Of a stretch of 48,562 nucleotides of DNA, positions 1 through 8,939 are shown in pieces (the stretch's first letter is position 1; each line of letters begins with the position of its first letter). Source of the DNA: DATMNR01 sp963702765 (GTDB taxonomy: Bacteria; Chloroflexota; Ktedonobacteria; Ktedonobacterales; Ktedonobacteraceae); the NCBI GenBank assembly GCA_963702765.1, contig CAVPEB010000029.1:1-48562 (forward strand). The letters run 5' to 3'. Below the pieces are notes generated by a model. That model was not told the origin of the DNA. It saw only the letters and a list, made by a program, of their open reading frames with translations, and searched no databases. The translations under genes were made by a program, and so were the position numbers.

Positions 1-250
1 TCAATTGAATAAAAGGTTTTGCGTGCAGTGAGTTGAAGATCTCAAGGGATGATTACGATGCACTTCATAGACTTGACTGCAGGCAGGATGTTACATTCAA
101 CTCAGGTGTTGACCGGATGATTGTGTTAGGGGTCATCACCTATCTATCATTGAGAACAATGATGGGTCCTTAATTGTTCCCCTGTTTTCGTCTTTTGTAT
201 GTTTTTAGGATGCTTCAGATGGTCATGTTGTGTAGGGAAGAAGTGTCTCA
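1..250. repeat. Dispersed repeat, copy A (about 240 bp)
   Basis: This stretch aligns along its length with 13463-13700: shared blocks include GAAGATCTCA, TTACATT, CATCACCT and, near the end, TTTTTAGGATGCT, ATGTTGTGTAGGGA and TGTCTCAGC. The last 90 bp also match 16840-16930. The other two copies sit just upstream of a multi-TM gene, whereas no recognisable gene follows this copy. It may be the left-over 5' flank of a further duplicate or part of a mobile unit whose left end lies outside the window. Confidence 0.7.
195..235 (+). promoter_or_regulatory. Conserved upstream motif, copy A
   Basis: This is the most diverged copy of a motif found upstream of three paralogous multi-TM genes: TTGTATGTTTTTAGGATG followed about 10 bp later by ATGGTCATGTTGTGTAG. 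The canonical GTAAC is degraded to GTATG. No intact gene follows, so it is probably a relic. Confidence 0.35.
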
Positions 251-868
251 GCCAGGCTACCACGTCATCTTACAGGATGCTCATGACGCCTAGCTTCTGT
301 GATAAGGGACACCCTTGCTACATCCTTTCTTTCAACTGTCGAAAACAGAAATTTGGGACTTTGCCAGCGCAATGACCCGACGAAATCAGAGAAGTTGATG
401 TGGTAAAATACCCTTTGGAAAGCCACTCGTTGTATCCCTGGCATGGAAACGTAGTGCGTCATTCAGTCGGAACTCCACTCACCTCTGATGAGATGTCAGG
501 AATCCCCGTTCTTTCGACGGGGGCTAACGCCACGCAAGTTCCTGTCTAGTGGCCTGCTAATTGGAACAGGAGCAGCGGTACGGGCTACAAGAACGCTTGG
601 ACGCTACCCTCATCCAAGCCTCTTCCTGTCGGCCCCAAAAGACCGGCTGGATACACTCATCCGTATGCCTGTCCTGCCATCACGAAGGGTAAATACACCC
701 AGGCATTGACCTGGAGAGAGGCAATCCTTTGAGAATACCTGTTGTCGATAGTTGTGGGGCATCACGATGCTCCTTGTAGGCATAACTTTCCAGAACTCCA
801 ATGACACAAGGATCATGCACGATGATCACTAGAGAAAGAATAAGCGATAAGGAGAGGCAATCCACATT
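251..868. other. Gene-poor stretch upstream of glgP
   Basis: No coding region is supported here. The one visible structure is a hairpin at about 495-513 (CCCCGT, 7-nt loop, ACGGGG) preceded by GAAT. It resembles the hairpin at the right end of IS200/IS605-type elements, but no tnpB remnant could be read next to it. The final 20 bp before glgP contain its ribosome binding site. Confidence 0.3.
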
Positions 869-3454
869 GTGCCCTCTCCAGAAGAAAGGAAGCCTATCCC
901 CATGAAAGTTCTTGGCCGCATGACGGTCTTCCCCATCATGCCTGCTCGCATTAGCCGATTGTATGAGCTTGCCTACAATTTGTGGTGGAGCTGGCGTCCC
1001 GAAGCTCGTGCGCTCTACCGTACTCTTGATCCCGATGTATGGGACCATGTGGGGCATAATCCCGTGCAATTCCTGAGCGAGGTACTGCCAAAACGTCTCG
1101 AAGAAGCTGCACGGCAGGATGACTACCTGCAAGCCTACGATAGCGTCCTGCGCGACTTCGATTACTACATGCAGCCGGGCTCGGAGGATACCTGGTTCAC
1201 ACGCACCTACCCGGAACTGACCCGGCGGGTCATTGCGTATTTCTCAGCAGAATTTGGTTTGCATGAATCTCTCCCTATTTATTCCGGTGGTCTGGGGATT
1301 CTTTCCGGGGATCACTGCAAAGAAGCGAGTGATCTTGGCTTGCCATTTGTCGGTGTGGGATTTTTGTATCCCCAAGGCTATTTCCGCCAGCATATCACGC
1401 GTGATGGGGTGCAAGAAGCATTTTATGACAAGCTGCACTTCTCCGAGGTGCCCGCTCTTCCGGCCACTGATCCAGATGGAGTCGAGGTCATGATCAGCCT
1501 CGAACTGCCAGGAAGGCGCATCCATGCAAAGGTCTGGAAAGTACAGGTAGGACGCGTTCCATTGTACTTGATGGATACAGACGTCGAGCCGAATGCTCCA
1601 CCTGATCGCGAACTTTCAGCGCGTTTGTATAGCGGAGATAGCGAGATACGTATTTTGCAAGAGATTGTGCTGGGCATCGGCGGTGTACGAGCACTGCGGG
1701 CGCTGGGTATCTCGCCTGCTGCCTGGCACTTAAACGAGGGCCATGCAGCGTTCCTGAATCTGGAGCGATGCAGGGAGTTGGTTGCCACGGGTCTGAGCTT
1801 CAATGAGGCGCGTGAAGCTGTGGCAGCCAACTCACTCTTCACCACACATACTCCTGTGCCAGCAGGCAATGATGCGTTCAGTTACGACCTGATTGATACG
1901 TATTTTGGCTCGTACTGGGGGCAACTGGGACTGACACGCGAGCAGTTTCTGGATATCGCCCGTGAGGATCGCGGTTGGGGCCCCACCTTCGGTATGACTG
2001 TGCTTGCGCTACGCTTGACTGGTCGGCATAATGGCGTCAGCGCACTACATGGAGGGGTCTCACGTAAGATGTGGCAATTCTTATGGCCGGGTTTTGATGT
2101 TGACGACGTACCAATCGCATATATCACCAACGGCGTGCATACCTTCACCTGGATTGCTCCCGAAATGAACGCACTGTTCGGGCGCTATCTCGACAAAGAG
2201 TGGGGAAAGTATGTCGATGATCCTGAGTTCTGGAATCGCCTCGATCAGATTCCAGATGAAGAACTCTGGAAGACCCACCTGCTACGAAAAGAGGCACTGA
2301 TCGACTATTCGCGCCGTCGCTTGAAGCGGCATCATCTGCGCCTGGGTGAGGGCTCTGTCCAGTTGCACGAATTCGAGAGCATGCTCGATCCCAATGCCTT
2401 CATCATTGGCTTTGCCCGCCGCTTTGCCACCTATAAGCGTGCAACGCTGATCTTCCGCAACGCCGAACGATTACAGCGCCTGCTCAACAACCCTCAACGT
2501 CCAGTGCAGATCGTCTTTGCGGGCAAGGCTCACCCTGCCGACAATCCAGGCAAAGCACTGATCCAGCAGGTCTATCAGTTGTCGCGCAGTGATACCTATC
2601 GGGGCAAGGTGGTTTTTCTGGAAAACTACGACGCTGAAATGGCCCGCTACCTGGTCTCCGGTACCGATCTCTGGCTGAACACGCCTATCCGACCATACGA
2701 GGCCAGCGGAACCAGCGGGCAAAAAGCAGCACTGAACGGACTGCCAAATTGTAGTATTCTCGATGGCTGGTGGGCTGAGGGGTACAATGGGAACAATGGC
2801 TGGGCCATTGGTGAAGAGCGCGAATATCACGATCCAGAGCTACAGGCCGAAGCTGATAGTCTCTCCCTGTATCAATTGCTCGAAGAAGAGATTATTCCCA
2901 CCTACTATGATCGTGGACCCGATGGCATCCCGCACAGCTGGATTGCGATGATGAAGGAGGCCATCCGTACGTGCGCGCCCGCATTCAGTATGCGTCGTAT
3001 GGTCAAGGAGTACACGACGCGCTTCTACGTACCTGAGATTCGCGAGGGTATTCAGGTTGAGCAAGATCATTACGAGCGCGCACGCGTCCTGGCTACCTGG
3101 AAGGAGCACATCAGGCGGAGTTGGCCAAGCCTGGAGATCACTGTAGAAGGGCGTCGGGATGGACAACTGAGCCTTGGCGAGGGAGTAGATATCCATGCCT
3201 GGGTGCGTGCAGATGGGCTGAAGGCCGAAGACCTCTCAGTTGAGTTGGTCTTTGGTCAAGCGGACGAGGAAATTGTTGTTCCCCAACGTGCCCTGCCCAT
3301 GTCCTACACCAAGCGTGAATTGGATGGTTCATTCCGCTACGATGTCCACCTGCAACCTTCCGAGACTGGCAGTATGGGCTATGGAGTGCGCGTCCTGCCC
3401 TCGCATCCCGCACTCGTTGGCAAGAACGATATGGGGTTTATCCGCTGGGCATAA
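869..3454 (+). CDS. glgP: Alpha-glucan (glycogen/maltodextrin) phosphorylase
   Basis: A PLP-dependent GT35 enzyme that releases glucose-1-phosphate from the non-reducing ends of alpha-1,4-glucans in the cytosol. The 861 residues fit the bacterial 'short' alpha-glucan phosphorylase family. That family has an N-terminal DUF3417-like region, seen here as residues about 20-130 with the 'YNLWWSWRPEA' motif, ahead of the phosphorylase fold. Visible landmarks are THTPVPAGND, FARRFATYKRA and the PLP-binding stretch EASGTSGQKAALNG with the Schiff-base lysine at residue 619; Q replaces the usual M before K. The start used is GTG with GGAGAGG 11 nt upstream. An ATG at 902 (MKVLGRM), with AGGAAG about 9 nt upstream, is an equally good start. 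It stands alone and is not in an operon. Confidence 0.95.
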   Translation: MPSPEERKPIPMKVLGRMTVFPIMPARISRLYELAYNLWWSWRPEARALYRTLDPDVWDHVGHNPVQFLSEVLPKRLEEAARQDDYLQAYDSVLRDFDYYMQPGSEDTWFTRTYPELTRRVIAYFSAEFGLHESLPIYSGGLGILSGDHCKEASDLGLPFVGVGFLYPQGYFRQHITRDGVQEAFYDKLHFSEVPALPATDPDGVEVMISLELPGRRIHAKVWKVQVGRVPLYLMDTDVEPNAPPDRELSARLYSGDSEIRILQEIVLGIGGVRALRALGISPAAWHLNEGHAAFLNLERCRELVATGLSFNEAREAVAANSLFTTHTPVPAGNDAFSYDLIDTYFGSYWGQLGLTREQFLDIAREDRGWGPTFGMTVLALRLTGRHNGVSALHGGVSRKMWQFLWPGFDVDDVPIAYITNGVHTFTWIAPEMNALFGRYLDKEWGKYVDDPEFWNRLDQIPDEELWKTHLLRKEALIDYSRRRLKRHHLRLGEGSVQLHEFESMLDPNAFIIGFARRFATYKRATLIFRNAERLQRLLNNPQRPVQIVFAGKAHPADNPGKALIQQVYQLSRSDTYRGKVVFLENYDAEMARYLVSGTDLWLNTPIRPYEASGTSGQKAALNGLPNCSILDGWWAEGYNGNNGWAIGEEREYHDPELQAEADSLSLYQLLEEEIIPTYYDRGPDGIPHSWIAMMKEAIRTCAPAFSMRRMVKEYTTRFYVPEIREGIQVEQDHYERARVLATWKEHIRRSWPSLEITVEGRRDGQLSLGEGVDIHAWVRADGLKAEDLSVELVFGQADEEIVVPQRALPMSYTKRELDGSFRYDVHLQPSETGSMGYGVRVLPSHPALVGKNDMGFIRWA

Positions 3455-3713
3455 TGAGTCTATTCTACATGGATTGTCAGGGCATGTATTTGACCTACCG
3501 GGCGCTGCGTTCGTTAATTGTTATCGGTTAAGTGATACCGTAATAAGACTATGTGAGAATTGTGAGGAAATGTCATACGCTTGTGATGCACATGTGAAAT
3601 TCCTGCCCTACTTTACGTTCAAACAGGTTCCAAAAATGAGCAGGGTTGGCTCCTCATGATACAAAGGGGGTCGCTCTGGATGGAGGCTCCAGCCTCTTGA
3701 AGGGAGAGATATA

Positions 3714-4868
3714 ATGGAACAACTTGCAACTTCGGCCCGGTCACTTCGTATTGCTATCATTGGTGCCGGCCCAGCCGGATTTTATGCCGCCGAAACGCTT
3801 CTCAAGCAGCGCGATCTTGTCCTGACCATTGATTTGTTCAATCGCTTCCCCACCCCTTTCGGATTGGTCCGTGACGGTGTTGCACCCGATCACCAGTCCA
3901 TCAAGGCGGTGGTCCGCGTCTTTGATAAAATCCTTGCGGATCCACGCGTCCGTTTCTAGGGGAACGTCACCTATGGTGTTGATATCTATCATCAAGAGCT
4001 CAAGCAGTTCTACGATCAGATCATCTACGCGGTTGGCGCCCAGGCTGATCGAAGGATGGGCATCCCGGGTGAAGATTTGCCCAATACTTTTCCGGCCCTC
4101 TCGTTTGTTGGCTGGTATAACGGGCACCCTGACTATTGCGATCTGCCCATCGACCTCTCCTGTGAGTGGGCCATCGTGGTCGGCAACGGCAACGTCGCGA
4201 TGGATGTGACACGCCTGCTGGTCCTGTCCCCGGATACCTTGCTGAAAACCGATATCGCCGACCATGCGCTGGAGAAGCTGCGCCAGAGCAAGATCCGCGA
4301 GGTGGTGGTACTGGGGCGGCGTGGTGCAGCGCAAGCCGCATTTACAGCCCCAGAGATCAAAGAACTGGGGAAGCTTGAAGGGGTGGATGTGGTCGTCGAT
4401 CCTCACAACATCGAACTTGATCCGGCCAGCCTGGTTGACATAGAAGCAGATCGCACAGCCAAGGCGAACCTGGAGTGCCTGCATGAGTATGCCACTCGCA
4501 CGGAGCATACTGCTCCTCGCCGCATAACCATGCGCTTCCTGGCCTCGCCTGTGGAAATAGTCGGGTGGGCCAAGCGCGGCCCTACCGCTTTGATCGGAAA
4601 TAACAAGCCGCACTCGGCAGCCACAGTCGAAGCGATGCTGGCCGATGTGCCAACGTTACAGGGAATCCGCGACGAGCTGCGTGACCTGTCGTGGGTTGTG
4701 GCATACTTGCGTGAGCGAGGCATCGATTATGTGACGTATCAGGATTGGAAGATTCTGGATCAGTAGGAGATTGCTAGCGGCGCTGGGCAAGGGCGTGCGC
4801 GTGTCAAGGTCACCGCAGTACCCGCCATGATGGCAGTGATCCACCAGGGGCGTAGTGCCGGGCAGTAG
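3714..4868 (+). pseudogene. fprA: Ferredoxin-NADP reductase, FprA/adrenodoxin-reductase type, broken
   Basis: The N-terminus carries the FAD-binding GAGPAGFYAAE and the family signature PTPFGLVRDGVAPDH. The reading frame then meets TAG at 3957 and resumes as GNVTYGVDIYHQELKQFYDQ, DRRMGIPGEDLPN, GWYNGHPDY, VVGNGNVAMDVTR and LGRRGAAQAAFTAPE, which are all FprA hallmarks. SPVEIVG is joined directly to WAKRGPTALIGNNK, so roughly 70-80 residues between the NADP and C-terminal FAD segments of normal family members are missing in frame. A second TAG at 4764 falls in the DWKILDQ/EIASG region, and the family's C-terminus reads on to TAG at 4866. Two stops plus a deletion make this a decayed gene. Living homologues pass electrons between NADPH and ferredoxin in the cytosol. 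An initial ATG with AGGGAGAG upstream remains. Confidence 0.9.
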
Positions 4869-5397
4869 ACGCGGAGGCCGAGGGGTTACTGTATTGGGCA
4901 ATCTCCTGGCATTTGGAAACACCAGATCCCATATCGTGTTGTATTTGGGCTTCCATGGCTCACCAACGAGACTAGGTGGATGCGGTCGAAGTCCCCTCAT
5001 GCACGGAGTGCTCTGTACCCCAGGGGTACTGCCCCTCTTGGCGGTGGATAATTCGGCATAATTTGAGCGTGAATGAAGTGAGAAGACACCCGCGAAATAG
5101 TGATAGGCGGCTTAGTGCAGGTGAGAGCAGGTTCAGACGCGCGGACCTGAAGGATGGAGGATATTATAGTGCGGCCGAACGAGGAGAAAATCAGCCCGAA
5201 ATGCGTTCGCAGGGGTTTGATCGAATTATCCATCATGTCCAAGGGCATTATCAACCTCAATCAAGGCTGTGAAGCTTCTCCTTTTCTAAACACCACAATT
5301 TTCGGTGAACAGTGGGGTTGCAGCCTGCACCGTAACAAGGCTAGCTTTAGCCGCATGCGTGCCTCGATTGTTATGCCTGAAGGTGATCTTCGATCAT
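4869..5397. other. Unannotated stretch between two gene remnants
   Basis: Short open frames occur on both strands, for example 5154-5411 plus and 4997-5260 minus. None resembles a known family, and none has a convincing ribosome binding site. With a decayed reductase on one side and an acyl-CoA ligase tail on the other, this is most likely degenerated coding sequence. Confidence 0.4.
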
Positions 5398-5532
5398 CTA
5401 TGCTTCGATAGTGGTCAGATCACCCGGATCAATGCCCATCTCGCGAGCCTTGAGTACACGACGCATGATTTTGCCGGAATGTGTCTTGGGGAGCATCGCG
5501 ACAAACTCAACTCCCTCTTGACTAGAGAAGCG
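5398..5532 (-). pseudogene. C-terminal tail of an AMP-forming acyl-CoA/acetyl-CoA synthetase
   Basis: On the minus strand the frame reads EFVAMLPKTHSGKIMRRVLK, then a short tail ending TTIEA and a TAG stop. The P-K-T-x-S-G-K-I-M-R-R block is the A10 motif of the ANL superfamily; its lysine is the catalytic and acetylatable residue of acetyl-CoA synthetases. Only about 45 residues remain of a roughly 650-residue enzyme. Reading upstream, the frame runs directly into the TGA stop of the neighbouring glycosyltransferase, so a deletion or rearrangement joined the two. Confidence 0.8.
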
Positions 5533-6267
5533 TCAAGCTGGATCCGACGAGATGCCTAATGCATTTCTCGTGCTCCTCACATAGTCTTCCTTCCAATGGG
5601 GCCTGAGAAAATACTGTCCCTGTTCTACAGGCATCTCACCAATTCGTTGGTACCATTCCTCGATTGGCTGTCTGCTTGAGAGATGCACGGGACTGACACC
5701 CCATCGGTAAATATAGAACCACTCATCGATCCGTAAGCCAGAGGGGCTGGCTAGTTTCACGTCTGGATGAGTCTTCAGGCGACAATCAATGATTAGATCT
5801 TCACCCTCACTTGTATGGGGATACCCATCCACCATATCGAAGGCAGAACGGGTAAACATCGAGCAGTTGTGGCCAACGCCCATTTGATGGTCGTTATGCA
5901 GGCCCGCCGGATCCAGAAACCAATAGACCTGTGGATTATAATAGCCAGCGTCTGCGAGTCGCTCGAGACTCTTGGAGAGACGCCAGGGAAGCATAATATC
6001 ATCGTCATTCCAGGGGGCTATGATACTCCCTTGAGCAAGAGCAATTCCCGCATTGAGTTTTTCTCCAAGGGTGCGGAAACGTCTGGGAAAATTGATCACA
6101 AAAACATCTGGGGCGTCACAGATCAACTCCTGGCCAGGGCAATCATTCAACACGAGCAGTTCCTTGTCGGCATAATCCTGCCTCAAGAACGATTCAATCA
6201 CCTCCTCGAGCAGCCACTGAGAGCGTATTGGCCTATTATATGTGGGACAAATACAACTCACCTTCAT
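5533..6267 (-). CDS. Family 2 glycosyltransferase
   Basis: A GT-A fold transferase of unknown acceptor and donor. The start chosen (MKVSCICPTYNRP) is the usual first beta strand of GT2 enzymes. QDYADKELLVLND follows, and the metal/nucleotide-binding acidic motif is visible as WNDDD. The C-terminal half (DGYPHTSEGEDLIIDCRLK) resembles the acceptor-side region with the G-E-D catalytic acid. A GTG start at 6330 would add 21 residues but would place the purine-rich GAGGAGG inside the gene. Neither start has an ideal ribosome binding site. The stop codon abuts the acyl-CoA ligase tail, so the native 3' end may have been lost. It lies next to another GT2-containing gene on the same strand, suggesting a small surface-glycan locus. 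Confidence 0.8.
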   Translation of the reverse strand: MKVSCICPTYNRPIRSQWLLEEVIESFLRQDYADKELLVLNDCPGQELICDAPDVFVINFPRRFRTLGEKLNAGIALAQGSIIAPWNDDDIMLPWRLSKSLERLADAGYYNPQVYWFLDPAGLHNDHQMGVGHNCSMFTRSAFDMVDGYPHTSEGEDLIIDCRLKTHPDVKLASPSGLRIDEWFYIYRWGVSPVHLSSRQPIEEWYQRIGEMPVEQGQYFLRPHWKEDYVRSTRNALGISSDPA

Positions 6268-6800
6268 GGCTATTGTCTGCAGGATCTCCGTTCCGTCAGA
6301 AACGAGAAGAATCCTTCCCCTCCTCTCCACTGTTGACTAGACTTCAATGGTAGAGTTGCAGCATACTCGTTATGGTGCACCATCAAGCAGCCTCGCTCAT
6401 TTTGCCTTCTTGTAGAGCTAGTGTCAACTTGTTTGTATGAGCAAAGCCAGGCTGTTGCTCCAAAGTATGTGATACGTATCTAGACATAGATGTAACGATC
6501 TGCTAAGTTTCTTATAAAGAAAAGAAAGGCACCGAGGAAGCAGCAGAACCATCCCAAACGCTTCCAAGCTCGAGCAGCGCAGGATGTACAGGAAGAGCGC
6601 CAGGTTCGCTCGCCTCTCCAGGAGCCATCATGCTCCCGCCGAGATGGTGATCGCAAGTGGCTACAGTGTAACTCAACCGCCGCGCCAAACCGTGGATCTG
6701 GGTAGGCCTCTCAAATCACGACGCTAGTTACATCGTCTCTTTTGGTATCGCCTTTGAGGAAAGCAGCCCTAAGGAGACCCCACTACCGCCGACTGTTTTG
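6268..6800. other. Intergenic stretch between two glycosyltransferase genes
   Basis: No supported gene was seen. The part nearest 6801 is GC-richer and may be degraded coding sequence, but no family could be read in any frame. Confidence 0.35.
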
Positions 6801-8939
6801 TTACCGGATGGAAGAAACTGAGAATGCGGCCCCGAAAGGAAAAGTCGTTTCAGGATTCGCCATCCATGGTCTTCCAAGCGCCTGTTCTGTAATGGCAATC
6901 ACTTGATCCTGAGGCAGGTAGTGGGTAAAATGCTCAAACACCGGGACGAGATCCAGCCCAAGCTCTGCATGTCCGATCACATAATTGCGCAGTTTGTCTT
7001 GTACCCTGACTGGATACCTCACACCAGATGGTCGGCTAAAACGATGCATCCAGCGGAACCAGGGCAGACACAGACATCGTCTACCAGCCTGCCGGAACTT
7101 TTCATGTATGTACCCTTCTTCGCCACCAAATCCCCGAAATCCAGGGTGAAAGCCGAGCCAGGCCTGCTTCAGACAACTGAAAGCACCCAACCCTTGCATG
7201 GGGATCTCGAAGGGTTCACCCTTGGGATCCTGCCCTCTTGGGTCACTTGCCCACGTGCCCCACATTTGCTCTCTCCAACACGGATCGAAATGAGTAGCGA
7301 TCAGGTTCCCATCGTCGTAGAGCAAGGGGCCCTGGAGCAGATCCTGACACGCAGGATACTCGCGGTAAAATTGTTTTAACTGGGCGATGACTCCTGGAGC
7401 AAATAACACATGGCAATCACAACATAACACAGCCTTGCCTCGTGCTTCTCTGAACACGCGATCTCTTGGAGCAGCTGTTCCAAGGGCATCCTTGTCCAGG
7501 ATATAGCGAGCGTTGAGCCAGCCTTCTACCAGGTTTTGTGTCTCCGGGCACCCGTAACTATCGATCACGAGCAGTTCGGTATGTTCCAGGTCCTGATAGA
7601 GCCGCAAGGCCTGTAAGGTAAAGTAGACTCCGTCGAAGTCGTTATAGGTTGCCATCCCGATCGTCAGTTCAATCTCCCTCTCTGCTCGTCTTGGCAAGGT
7701 CGTTGCCATTGCCATACTCAGAGCGGCAGCCGTGAAATGGGTGCCGATTTGCGGCCCGATAGTGGTGGTCGGGGGTGGCGTGGTGGTCGGGGGTGGCGTG
7801 GTGGTCGGGGGTGGCGTGGTGGTCGGGGGTGGCGTGGTGGTCGGGGGTGGCGTGGTGGTCGGGGGCGGCGTGGTGGTCGGGGGTGGCGTGGTGGTCGGGG
7901 GCGGCGTGGTGGTCGGGGGTGGCGTGGTGGTCGGGGGTGGCGTGGTGGTCGGGGGTGGCGTGGTGGTCGGGGGCGGCGTGGTGGTCGGGGGCGGCGTGGT
8001 GGTCGTCCTCGGAGGCGGCGTGGTGGTCGTCCTCGGAGGCGGCGTGGTGGTCGTCCTCGGAGGCGGCGTGGTGGTCGTCCTCGGAGGCGGCGTGGTGGTC
8101 GTCCTCGGAGGCGGCGTGGTGGTCGTCCTCGGAGGCGGCGTGGTTCTGGTCGTAGTACTGGTGGGCGCTGGGGGGACACCAGAAGGATTGGACGGATTAG
8201 TCGGATGTGGGGTGATGCTGGTGGTCGTCGGAGGTGGCCCAACAGGATTGGACGGAGTGGAGGGCTGTTTCCTGAAGAGTGCCGAGAATGCAACCTCACT
8301 ACCCACTACCAACGCCACTACTGTCGCCGCCAGGCCAACCAAGACTGTACGACGCTTGTAGCCGTATGGTGGCCTTTGCCTACCAGAGACAAGAGTCGGC
8401 CTGGAAGCTGGACTAGAAGGAGTCGGCCTGGGAGCGAAACGCTGTCCAACTGATGGAGGACCCTGACCGAAAGTCTGGCTTGCTGGCGTGCCAGCGGAGG
8501 CTGATGGCGTTCCCTCTACCAGTGGAACGTGTTCCACTGGCGGAGTTCCATGCACCATTGGCGCATGCCCAGCAGCCGCTTGCCCTTCGCTTACGAACGG
8601 TCCGGGGAATGGCCAGCTAGGCTGTGACATATCTGACGTTGGGGCACGTACTCCCCATCCCCCCTCTAGTAGCACGCCGCAGTTTCGACAGAAAATGGCA
8701 TGTTGAGGATTGTCCACATTACAGGAGAGACAGACGATTGTTGGGGTAGGTAACTCTCGCTTAAAGGGGGGGGGGTCACCTATAAGGGTTCCTGTGCCAG
8801 CTGGAGAATGCAAACCAGAAATGCGAGTAACATTGCTGTCGGTGAAGGTTTCCTCAGGGTTGAACAAACTTCGCCCACACTGTCCACAGAATATTGTATC
8901 GTCTGGTGTTTCTGATTGACAGAAGGGACAGGTTTTCAT
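6801..8939 (-). CDS. Double zinc-ribbon, single-TM, Pro/Thr-repeat protein with C-terminal GT2 domain
   Basis: This 712-residue mosaic has two rubredoxin-like zinc ribbons (Cys 4/7/18/21 and 70/73/84/87), a Pro/Gly/Ser-rich segment (about 100-195) and one TM helix (about 198-222) preceded by KRR. A low-complexity linker (about 235-395) follows, built of six PPPRTTTT and about thirteen PPPTTT units. The C-terminal glycosyltransferase domain (about 428-700) shows ELTIGMATYNDFDGVYFTL, LLVIDSYG, CCDCHVLF in the place of the DxD motif, and GFGGEEGYIHEKF, the G-G-E-E of the acceptor site. The positive-inside rule would put the zinc ribbons in the cytosol and the GT domain outside, which is odd for a nucleotide-sugar enzyme. 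GGGAG lies about 12 nt before the ATG. Each domain call is good; the function is unknown. Confidence 0.8.
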   Translation of the reverse strand: MKTCPFCQSETPDDTIFCGQCGRSLFNPEETFTDSNVTRISGLHSPAGTGTLIGDPPPFKRELPTPTIVCLSCNVDNPQHAIFCRNCGVLLEGGWGVRAPTSDMSQPSWPFPGPFVSEGQAAAGHAPMVHGTPPVEHVPLVEGTPSASAGTPASQTFGQGPPSVGQRFAPRPTPSSPASRPTLVSGRQRPPYGYKRRTVLVGLAATVVALVVGSEVAFSALFRKQPSTPSNPVGPPPTTTSITPHPTNPSNPSGVPPAPTSTTTRTTPPPRTTTTPPPRTTTTPPPRTTTTPPPRTTTTPPPRTTTTPPPRTTTTPPPTTTPPPTTTPPPTTTPPPTTTPPPTTTPPPTTTPPPTTTPPPTTTPPPTTTPPPTTTPPPTTTPPPTTTPPPTTTIGPQIGTHFTAAALSMAMATTLPRRAEREIELTIGMATYNDFDGVYFTLQALRLYQDLEHTELLVIDSYGCPETQNLVEGWLNARYILDKDALGTAAPRDRVFREARGKAVLCCDCHVLFAPGVIAQLKQFYREYPACQDLLQGPLLYDDGNLIATHFDPCWREQMWGTWASDPRGQDPKGEPFEIPMQGLGAFSCLKQAWLGFHPGFRGFGGEEGYIHEKFRQAGRRCLCLPWFRWMHRFSRPSGVRYPVRVQDKLRNYVIGHAELGLDLVPVFEHFTHYLPQDQVIAITEQALGRPWMANPETTFPFGAAFSVSSIR
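7759..8150. repeat. In-frame minisatellite coding the Pro/Thr linker
   Basis: About thirteen 18-bp units (plus-strand core GTGGTCGGGGGTGGC, some with C for T) are followed by six 24-bp units that contain GTCCTCGGAGGCGGC. Both unit lengths are multiples of three, so copy-number change alters linker length without breaking the frame. Units are almost identical, which suggests recent expansion. Long open frames on the opposite strand and in the other phases are by-products of the repeat. Confidence 0.9.

Noticed and set aside
265..816. Short ORFs before glgP
   Set aside because: No ribosome binding sites, no family resemblance, and they overlap each other on both strands.
7718..8453. Long open frames in other phases and on the plus strand across the Pro/Thr repeat
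   Set aside because: They are by-products of a GC-rich 18/24-bp repeat; they give monotonous Gly/Val/Arg/Trp products and lack ribosome binding sites.
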